Of a stretch of 47,898 bases of DNA, positions 16,782 through 23,280 are shown piece after piece. How positions within the stretch are numbered: position 1 is the first letter of the stretch; the number at the start of each line of letters is the position of its first letter. The notes beneath the pieces were generated by a model, which saw nothing but the letters and a program-made list of their open reading frames with translations, did not search any database and was not told where the DNA came from. The stretch lies in the NCBI GenBank assembly GCA_964632945.1, contig CAZWCX010000048.1, positions 1 to 47,898 on the forward strand. Reading direction: 5' to 3'. The stretch is from CAZWCX01 sp964632945 (lineage in GTDB: Bacteria; Planctomycetota; MHYJ01; WSZJ01; CAZWCX01). Both the position numbers and the translations under genes were made by a program.

Positions 16782-18539
16782 TTACTTTCCCTCGAGCGGC
16801 AGTACCTTGATTTCCACGCGCCGGTTCTTGGCGTGGTCGTCGGGACTGTTCGCGTTGGGAACGATCGGGCTGTCCCAGCCGTTGCCCTTGCAGTAGAACT
16901 TCTCGGGGGGCATCTTGAACTTTTCCATCACCGCGCGCTTCACCGCCTCCGCGCGCGCTTCCGACAGCTGCTGCACGCCGACGGCGAGCTGCTTCACCAT
17001 CTTGGGATCGCTGTAGTACCCCTTCATGGTGGAGTCGGTGTTTCCCTCGATCATGATCCGGGCGGCGCCGAACTTTTCCGCCAGCCGGCCGATCTCCTCG
17101 ATCGCCTGGGGAATCCCCGCGTCTTCCACGGTATCCAGCTCCGGCGAGTTGGTCTTGAAATGGACGCGGATCGTCTTCACCAGGATCGGCGTGATTTCGG
17201 CGGTGATCGTCTTCGGGTCCCACGGCTGCACCGCGCGATCCTCGATCTTGTGCGCGGCGAAGAGGCCCGCCTTGTCCAGTTCCTCGAGGATCGAACCGTC
17301 GCGACAATCCTCGGGGCGGACCGGCGTCCCGATCGCGCCCATCTGCTTGTAGACGTAAGAGGCGATCTTCCAGGTGCGGTCGAAATTGGCGCCGAAGTTC
17401 GGATCGTGGAAGAAGCGCCGGTTCTCCGCGAAGTTGGTCAGATGCGCATCCCCCATCATCCCCTTGCAGTCTTCGACCGGCAGGCTGAACCCGTCCGACA
17501 TCAACTGGGCGACCCGATCCGGGTTCTGCTTGCAGAGGTCCATCCCCTTGAAGATCCCGACCACCAGGCCCTTGACGATGTCGCGATGGTCCCGCGCGAA
17601 GTCCGCGCGCACCGCCCAGACGTCCGCGATCACCCGGTTGGCGTCGCGTGTCGTGGAGAGCAGCTTCGCCCCCTTCACCCCACCCGGCTTGCCGCCCTCC
17701 TTGGGGTCGACGATGTTGTAAATGTCCGGCGCCCACGAAACGCAGGCGTCGAGGTGCGGCACCTCGACGAAGGCCTTGGCGGCGCCGAACGCGGTGTCGG
17801 TGTACTTGAAATTCACCTCGTGGGGCTGCACACCCGACTCGCTGAGCAGATTGAGGATGTAGAAGTGAGAGGGGGAATTCTGGGCCAGCACGATGGTCTT
17901 GCCGCGCAGATCCGCGATCTGCCGGATGTGCTGCCGCACGACGATGCCGTCGCCCCCCTCCGACCAGTCGACTTGCTGGAACACCTTCGGCACGACGCGC
18001 GGGTCCTTCGACAATCCGGGGGCGAACAGCGCGATCATATCGAGCGTGCCCCACAGGATGTGCGCCTTGCCGGACGCGTACGCCTGCCGGGCCTGGTCCG
18101 GCGCGTCGATCAGGCGCAGGTCGACGAGGAACTTGAATTCCTTGAAGAAGATGGAGTCCTTGTTCGGGGAAAAACCGTTGTTCGCGGCGATCACCGGCGC
18201 CCACCCTCCCCAGATGTTGATCGGGAAGACGACGGTGTTGTCCTTGAACTCGTACGAGGAAGCCACGGTGTCCTTGAGACCGGTGGCGGGGACGAAGGAG
18301 TAGGTGTCGACCGTGGTCACGCCGCCGCCGGACGCCGGTTCGTTCTTGGCGGGTTCCTGCGTCCCGCCCTTGAGGTCCTTGATCCGGTCCGGGTCGATCG
18401 TACCCCCCGTGGTCTTCGCGGGGGGCAGGATGACGTCCTTGAACCGATCCCAGGCCAGGTAGAGCAGGCCACCGATCACGAGCGCGATCAGGAACTTGCC
18501 GCCCGGCTTGAGCTTGGGACCAGCGTACTCTTCCACCAT
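16782..18539 (-). CDS. Membrane-anchored NMT1/TauA-like substrate-binding protein fused to a C-terminal OmpA domain
   Basis: 585 residues. A hydrophobic segment at 16-32 (FLIALVIGGLLYLAW) anchors the protein; a linker to about 90 leads to a type-2 periplasmic-binding fold of the NMT1/SsuA/TauA class (about 100-430: GWAPVIAANNGF, AYASGKAHILWGTLDM, LRGKTIVLAQNSPSHFY). The C-terminal OmpA/peptidoglycan-binding domain (about 455-582) has the opening IRVHFKTNSPELD, the ligand Asp in GNTDS (D502), SEARAEAVKRAV, and NRRVEI with the conserved arginines (573-574), so it should bind diaminopimelate-type peptidoglycan. GGAGGG lies about nine bases before the ATG. The protein is thus pinned to both membrane and wall beside its own permease and ATPase. 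The ligand is unknown. Confidence 0.9.
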   Translation of the reverse strand: MVEEYAGPKLKPGGKFLIALVIGGLLYLAWDRFKDVILPPAKTTGGTIDPDRIKDLKGGTQEPAKNEPASGGGVTTVDTYSFVPATGLKDTVASSYEFKDNTVVFPINIWGGWAPVIAANNGFSPNKDSIFFKEFKFLVDLRLIDAPDQARQAYASGKAHILWGTLDMIALFAPGLSKDPRVVPKVFQQVDWSEGGDGIVVRQHIRQIADLRGKTIVLAQNSPSHFYILNLLSESGVQPHEVNFKYTDTAFGAAKAFVEVPHLDACVSWAPDIYNIVDPKEGGKPGGVKGAKLLSTTRDANRVIADVWAVRADFARDHRDIVKGLVVGIFKGMDLCKQNPDRVAQLMSDGFSLPVEDCKGMMGDAHLTNFAENRRFFHDPNFGANFDRTWKIASYVYKQMGAIGTPVRPEDCRDGSILEELDKAGLFAAHKIEDRAVQPWDPKTITAEITPILVKTIRVHFKTNSPELDTVEDAGIPQAIEEIGRLAEKFGAARIMIEGNTDSTMKGYYSDPKMVKQLAVGVQQLSEARAEAVKRAVMEKFKMPPEKFYCKGNGWDSPIVPNANSPDDHAKNRRVEIKVLPLEGK

Positions 18540-18638
18540 CGTGCATCCCTCCTGTCGACAATCGCCGCGCGGAAATCGCCCGCGCCGGGGGGTGAGGATC
18601 GCCGGCGCGGCCGGGGCGAATCCCCGACCGCGCGGGAA

Positions 18639-18661
18639 GGGCCCGCCCGGACGGCGGACCC
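18639..18661 (-). terminator. Hairpin after pspA
   Basis: GGGTCCGCC and GGCGGGCCC form a nine-base stem (one G-U pair in RNA) with a five-base loop, 34 bases after the pspA stop on the minus strand, followed by TT and then GC-rich sequence. It is probably an attenuator or stability element, because the next gene follows on the same strand 156 bases after pspA without an obvious promoter of its own. Confidence 0.4.
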
Positions 18662-18695
18662 GGTGGACCGTTGCGCGTGCGGCAGGCCGGGCGGC

Positions 18696-19439
18696 CTACC
18701 CGCGCGTGGCCTGCCGCTCGGGGCCGATCGTCTTCTCCCCCTCGCGCGCAGGAGCGGCCGTGTCGGCCGTCGGGGCCGCCATGCCCATCTCCAGCTTGAA
18801 CTGCTGAAGCAGCTCGCGACCCTCGATCTCCTTGGCCTTCTCCTCCAGTTCGATCGACTTCATGTCCACGCTCTCGACGGCCATGGCCAGCTTGCCGTCC
18901 GCTTCCGCGTTCTTGTTCTTCAGCTTGTTGATCATCTCGTCATGCGTGGCGTCGACCCCGGCGACCTCGAAGCTCTCGAACACGTCCGCGAGCTCGCCCT
19001 TCCACTTCGAAGCCTCGGCCTGGCGGATCGCCTGCATCGCTTCGTCCGTCTTGCGCTGCATCTCCCGCATGTACTTTTCTTTCAGTTTCAGCAGCGCATC
19101 GTAGCCGGCCTTGGCGCCGGTCAACTGTTCCTGGTTGCGCGCGAGCGCGTCCTGAACGCGCTTCAATTGAACCGCGAACTGACCCGCGAGCGCCTCATCC
19201 CCGCCGGCCAGACAGGCCTTGATCTTGGCGGTGAAGCTGCGGATCTGTCCCTGGTACTCGGCGGCCTCGTTCTCGAGCCGGATCACGCCGGCGCGGGCCT
19301 TGGCGATGCCCGAGTTCATCTCCGGGACCTTGTCGCGCATGTCGCGGATGTTCTGTTCCAGGATCATCTTCGGATCTTCGCCGAAGCTGATGAAAGCGCC
19401 CAGGATGCTGCGGAACGCGCGTACGATTCTTGCCCACAT
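18696..19439 (-). CDS. pspA: PspA/Vipp1 (IM30)-family membrane-maintenance protein
   Basis: 247-residue protein, typical length for the family, almost entirely alpha-helical coiled coil. The N-terminal amphipathic helix and hairpin start is recognisable as MWARIVRAFRSILGAFISFGEDPKMILEQ, followed by the conserved IRDMRDKVPEMNSGIAKARA region. PspA/Vipp1 proteins are bacterial ESCRT-III relatives that bind and remodel the inner face of the cytoplasmic membrane during envelope stress. The ATG at 19439 is supported by AGGAG nine bases upstream and by the family start; the frame is open further upstream only through kinase-gene antisense. It is the first gene of the minus-strand cluster. No pspF, pspB or pspC is present. 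Confidence 0.9.
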   Translation of the reverse strand: MWARIVRAFRSILGAFISFGEDPKMILEQNIRDMRDKVPEMNSGIAKARAGVIRLENEAAEYQGQIRSFTAKIKACLAGGDEALAGQFAVQLKRVQDALARNQEQLTGAKAGYDALLKLKEKYMREMQRKTDEAMQAIRQAEASKWKGELADVFESFEVAGVDATHDEMINKLKNKNAEADGKLAMAVESVDMKSIELEEKAKEIEGRELLQQFKLEMGMAAPTADTAAPAREGEKTIGPERQATRG

Positions 19440-19481
19440 GGCTCGTCTCCTGCGTTGGGGAGCGGCGAATTGAACGCCGAA

Positions 19482-19511
19482 ACCGTAGCACATCCGGGCG
19501 GGGGAAATCAA
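19482..19511 (-). promoter_or_regulatory. Promoter candidate of pspA
   Basis: TTGATT (19511-19506) and TACGGT (19487-19482) are 18 bases apart on the minus strand, giving a leader of about 35 bases with the AGGAG site. It is a sigma70-like form shared with other promoters in this window. I see no sigma54-type GG-N10-GC pair here, unlike the enterobacterial pspA promoter. Confidence 0.45.
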
Positions 19512-19591
19512 ACATTCCGGGGGCCGCAGCTCCGCGAGTTCTCCGCCGCTCCACCGCTCCGCCGGGATCGCCTCATCTCGGGCCGGAATGT
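19512..19591. promoter_or_regulatory. Inverted repeat abutting the pspA -35
   Basis: ACATTCCGG (19512-19520) and CCGGAATGT (19583-19591) are perfect nine-base inverted copies separated by 62 bases. The inner copy touches the -35 hexamer of the pspA promoter candidate. This suits two sites for one regulator, but the regulator is unknown. Confidence 0.35.
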
Positions 19592-19620
19592 CCGAACCTC
19601 CCCCTCCCGACCCGGCCGCC

Positions 19621-22600
19621 CTACTTCCCCCCTCCCGCCTTCCGAGCCCGCACCTGGTCCCGCAGCGACAGCGCCTGGGGCTGGCCGGGGAAAATCCGAA
19701 GCGCATGATCGAATGCGGCCTCCGCGTCGTCGAGGCGCTCCTGAGCGGCCAGGACGAGCCCGCGCGCCAGGTGCGCCTGCCACATCGCGGGGTTGATCCG
19801 GAGCGCGCGATCGTATCCCGCCAGCGCCTGCTCGTACGCCGGCGCGGGATCCTCGCCTTGGCGCCGCAGCCACTCGGCGCGGCTCCGGTGCACGTTCGCC
19901 TGGTTGTGGGCCGCCGTCGGATAGTTGGGATTGATGCCGAGGGCGCGATCGTACGCGGCCAGCGCGCGGGCGAAGTCCGCGGCGGGATCTTCTCCGTGAC
20001 GCAGGCTCCACTCCGCGCGGGTCGCGTGCACATTGCCCGCGTTGTTCGCCGCGAGCGCGAAGCGCGGATTGATCGCCAGCGCCGACTCGAACCCCTCCAG
20101 CGCGCGGTCGAAGTCTTCGCGGGGATCCTCGCCGCGGCCCGCGCGGGCGTTGCCCAGCGTCCAGTGCAGCGCGGCCCGGGCGTTCGCCGCCTGCAGATAG
20201 CGGGGGTTGATCGCCAGCGCCCGCCCGTAGCACGCCAGCGCCCGCGCAAACGCGGGGGCGGCATCCTCTCCGCGCGACGAGGCCCACTCCGCCGACGCGC
20301 GCTCGACCTCCCCCTGGGTGTAGGCCGCCGGGGCGAATCCCGGCTCGATCGCGAGTGCCCGGGCGAGCCCGGCCAGGGCCAGGGAAAGGTCCGCGCCCGG
20401 GTCCTCGCCGCGGGAGCGGCGCCAGTTGCCGCGACCGCTGAGCGCAATCGCCCGATTGTGCTCGAGGTCGGCGCTGCGCGGGGAAAGCGCGAGAGCCCGG
20501 TCGTAGCCGGCCACGGCGTCGGCATACTCCCGGGTCGGATCCTCGCCGTGTCGGCTCCGCCATTCGGCGCGCGCGGTCTGCAGGTTGGCGAGGTTGCAGA
20601 CGGTCTCGAGCCGGTCGGCTTCGAGCGCGAGGGCGCGTTCGTACGCGGCGGCCGCTGCCGCGAAGGCGGCCGCTGGATCTTCCCCCTGGTCGCCGAGCGC
20701 TTCCGCGCGCAGGGACCAGGCATCTCCCTGGGTGTGGGCGGCGCGGGGGTCCGCGGGTTCGAGGGCCAGCGTACGTTCGGTGGCCGCCAAGGCGGCCGCC
20801 AACTCGGACTCCGGATCCTCGCCCCGGTGGAATCGGGTCTCCGCGATGACGAGGTGGGCTTGGGCCTTGCTGTCCCAAAGGCCCGCCCGCCGGGGGGCGA
20901 TCTCGAGGGCGGCGTCGAGGGTCTCCAGGACGCGCCGGTGCAGGGAGGAGCCGTCGCGCCCCGCGGACTCGGCGACGCGCGCGGCGGCCGACAGCACCCA
21001 CGCCAGCCCTTCGACGTGCGGAAGATAGCCGCGATCCGCCTGCCGTCCCTGTTCGTACCACGCCGCCGCCTCCTCCCACGCGCCACGGTCGATGCAGAGA
21101 CCCGCGAGGGCCGCGTAGACCTCTTCCAGGTAGGGGTAGGCGGCGAGCGCGCGCCGAAGCGCGGCCTCCGCCTCTTCCACCGCCCCGCCGGCGAACGCCG
21201 CGCGGATGCCGTTCGCGGCCTGGGCGCGCCCCTCGACCCGGCCCGGAATGGGATCGGTTTCCACCGCCGCGGCGGCGCTCCGCGCGACTTCCTCCAGATC
21301 CGCCACCGTCGCCCGCTTGAGCTCCGCCAGGTCGGGATACGCCGCCTCGATCTCCGCGACCGTCGGCAACGCACCCGCCACGGCGTCCGGATCGCGCCCG
21401 GCCGCGCGCGCCCGGACCATCCGTTGCTGCCGGTCCGCCTGCAGACGCCGATAGCGCGCGGCGCGCAGGATCGCCCGTTCGTACAGGGCCGGGACCCGCA
21501 CCGCCCGGCTCCCCGACGTCGCCGCGGACGACGACGCCAACTCCACCGCGCGGCCCTGCGCCGCTTCCGCGGCTTCCATCCCTCCCCGCGCCCGCTCCAG
21601 GCGCCCGCGGTGGTACCAGGGCTCGGCCAGGTTCGGGGCGAGCTCGATCAGCCGGCGCACCGGTTCCTCGAGCCCCTGCGCGTACGCGGCGCTCCCCGCG
21701 AGATCCCCCAGCGCGCGCCGGGCCAGGGCGGCGTCGACCAGGGCCTCCCCGCTGCGCGCGAGCTCGCGCAGACTCCCCTCGACCAGCTCCGCCCGCGCCC
21801 GCGCGGCTTCGCGGTCGCGTTCCCACGCGCGCCACCCCAGTCCTCCCAGCGTCACCCCGGCCACCACCAGCGCCACCGCGAGCCCGCTCACGACCGGATT
21901 CCGGCGCGCACGCATCCACACGCGATAGGCCAGCGTGGTCGGGCGCGCCTCGATCGGCTCGCCCTCGAGCCAGCGACCGAGATCCGCGGCGAGCGCGCCC
22001 GCGGTCGCATAGCGCCGCCCCCAGTCCTTCTCCAGCGCCTTCATGCACACGGTATCGAGATCGACCGGCACGCGCGGATCCCGCCGCCGCGGCGAAACGA
22101 TCTCCTCCGAGAGAATTTTCACGATCAGCGCAACCGGTCGATCGGCCACGAACGGGCGGCGCCCGGAGAGGATCTCGTACAGCATGACGCCCAGGGAGAA
22201 CACGTCGCTCGGCGGACCCATGTGCGCGCCGTCGCCGTCGGCCTGCTCCGGCGACATGTACTGCGGCGTCCCCAGGATCGCGCCGGAACGCGTCAGGCTC
22301 CGGCTGCCGTCCCGGACCTCCTTGGCGAGACCGAAGTCCGCCACCCGCGGCCGTCCCTCCGGATCGATCAGGACGTTGCCCGGCTTGAGGTCGCGATGAA
22401 CGATGCCGTGGGCATGCGCCTGCTCGACCGCCTCCGCGATCCGGCGCAGCAGGTCGACCCGCTGGCGCAGGGGGAGTTGCCGATCCGCGAGGAAACGATC
22501 CAAGGACTGGCCCGCGACGAACTCCATCGCGATGTACGGCCGGCCTTCGACCTCTCCGACATCGTAGATCTCGACGATCCCCGGGTGATGGAGCCGCGCG

Positions 22601-23136
22601 GCAGACTGCGCTTCGCGGTGGAAACGCTCGATCTCCTCCGGCGTGCCGACCGCGGCACCCAGGAGTTTCAGCGCGACGATCCGGTCCAGGCGGCGGTGGC
22701 GGGCGCGGTAGACGACACCCATGCCGCCTCGACCCACCTCCTCGAGCAGATCGAACGGGCCCAGCGAGGTCGACGGCTCGGAGGAGTCGCGCGGCGACCC
22801 GGGCGGCCTGCGTTCTTCGGCCTCTTCGGCCCGGTCGGCGGAAGGCACCCGCGTCGGGAGGTTGAAGACCGCCTCGGTGAGAGTTTGCGCTTCGGACGCC
22901 CCCGTCACGGGTCCGGGGCGGGACTCGCTCACCGACTCCGTCGCCAGGCGAAGGATTTCCCCGAGCCGCGCGGCATCCTCTCGAGTCAGCACGCCCCGCT
23001 CCACCAACCGGTCGGCAAGCGGGCGATCGTTTGCAGCGTCGGACGCCCCGGCGAGAGCAGCCTCGACCTGCGCCGACTCGGCGAGGCCGAGGGCGACGAC
23101 GAGTCGGCCGAGGGTGCGGTCGCGTCCGGAGCGCAT
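19621..23136 (-). CDS. Transmembrane Ser/Thr protein kinase with eight 46-residue TPR-like repeats
   Basis: 1171 residues. An N-terminal helical module (1-66) precedes a Hanks-type kinase domain (about 128-395): glycine loop GRGGMG (135-140), K157 in ALK, HRDLKPGN (247-254), DFG (267-269), GTPQYMSPEQ. All catalytic residues are present. One membrane segment (about 414-435) follows, then an outer part with degenerate TPRs (about 445-765) and eight consecutive units of exactly 46 residues, each starting with GEDP or GEDA (772 to 1139). The kinase is expected in the cytoplasm and the repeats outside, as in planctomycete receptor-like kinases. No Shine-Dalgarno precedes the ATG, but a promoter -10 ends eight bases upstream, so the mRNA is probably leaderless. 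pspA follows 181 bases downstream on the same strand. Confidence 0.92.
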   Translation of the reverse strand: MRSGRDRTLGRLVVALGLAESAQVEAALAGASDAANDRPLADRLVERGVLTREDAARLGEILRLATESVSESRPGPVTGASEAQTLTEAVFNLPTRVPSADRAEEAEERRPPGSPRDSSEPSTSLGPFDLLEEVGRGGMGVVYRARHRRLDRIVALKLLGAAVGTPEEIERFHREAQSAARLHHPGIVEIYDVGEVEGRPYIAMEFVAGQSLDRFLADRQLPLRQRVDLLRRIAEAVEQAHAHGIVHRDLKPGNVLIDPEGRPRVADFGLAKEVRDGSRSLTRSGAILGTPQYMSPEQADGDGAHMGPPSDVFSLGVMLYEILSGRRPFVADRPVALIVKILSEEIVSPRRRDPRVPVDLDTVCMKALEKDWGRRYATAGALAADLGRWLEGEPIEARPTTLAYRVWMRARRNPVVSGLAVALVVAGVTLGGLGWRAWERDREAARARAELVEGSLRELARSGEALVDAALARRALGDLAGSAAYAQGLEEPVRRLIELAPNLAEPWYHRGRLERARGGMEAAEAAQGRAVELASSSAATSGSRAVRVPALYERAILRAARYRRLQADRQQRMVRARAAGRDPDAVAGALPTVAEIEAAYPDLAELKRATVADLEEVARSAAAAVETDPIPGRVEGRAQAANGIRAAFAGGAVEEAEAALRRALAAYPYLEEVYAALAGLCIDRGAWEEAAAWYEQGRQADRGYLPHVEGLAWVLSAAARVAESAGRDGSSLHRRVLETLDAALEIAPRRAGLWDSKAQAHLVIAETRFHRGEDPESELAAALAATERTLALEPADPRAAHTQGDAWSLRAEALGDQGEDPAAAFAAAAAAYERALALEADRLETVCNLANLQTARAEWRSRHGEDPTREYADAVAGYDRALALSPRSADLEHNRAIALSGRGNWRRSRGEDPGADLSLALAGLARALAIEPGFAPAAYTQGEVERASAEWASSRGEDAAPAFARALACYGRALAINPRYLQAANARAALHWTLGNARAGRGEDPREDFDRALEGFESALAINPRFALAANNAGNVHATRAEWSLRHGEDPAADFARALAAYDRALGINPNYPTAAHNQANVHRSRAEWLRRQGEDPAPAYEQALAGYDRALRINPAMWQAHLARGLVLAAQERLDDAEAAFDHALRIFPGQPQALSLRDQVRARKAGGGK
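19720..20823 (-). repeat. Eight tandem 138-bp coding repeats (46-residue TPR-like units)
   Basis: GEDP/GEDA motifs occur at kinase residues 772, 818, 864, 910, 956, 1002, 1048 and 1094, always exactly 46 residues apart (138 bases). Each unit reads roughly GEDPxxxFxxALAxYxRALAINP followed by AAxNxxxVHxxRAEWxxRx (shown as consensus). A TPR is 34 residues, so each unit looks like a TPR with a fixed 12-residue insertion. The units are diverged, so this is an old duplication. Confidence 0.88.
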
Positions 23137-23144
23137 GCAGAGGG

Positions 23145-23173
23145 ATGATACGCCGCGCGCGCCGGGGGAGCAA
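23145..23173 (-). promoter_or_regulatory. Promoter of the minus-strand kinase, implying a leaderless mRNA
   Basis: TTGCTC (23173-23168), 17 bases, TATCAT (23150-23145) on the minus strand. Only eight bases separate the -10 from the ATG at 23136, so transcription should begin at or within about two bases of the start codon. Confidence 0.55.
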
Positions 23174-23211
23174 GAACAGGGAGGGGGGATCGCCGCACGG
23201 AGCGGGTTCGC

Positions 23212-23240
23212 TTGTATCCGCTTCGGCCCCGGTGTACCCT
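23212..23240 (+). promoter_or_regulatory. Promoter candidate of the plus-strand kinase
   Basis: TTGTAT (23212-23217), 17 bases, TACCCT (23235-23240). Predicted leader of about 34 bases carrying the GAGGGG ribosome-binding site. It is back to back with the promoter of the divergent kinase within a 144-base gap. Confidence 0.4.
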
Positions 23241-23280
23241 GCCGACGGAAGTGCAGGTCGCGACCGTGAGGGGTATGGGA

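Noticed and set aside
16833..19796. 987-codon open frame on the plus strand
   Set aside because: Antisense to the SBP-OmpA and pspA genes, both of which have clear domains, starts and ribosome-binding sites.
19720..20823. CRISPR-like array in the regular 138-bp repeats
   Set aside because: The period is coding, units are diverged throughout and there is no repeat/spacer alternation.
19588..23148. 1186-codon open frame on the plus strand
   Set aside because: Exact antisense of the minus-strand kinase; its apparent repeats are only the mirror of the 138-bp kinase repeats.
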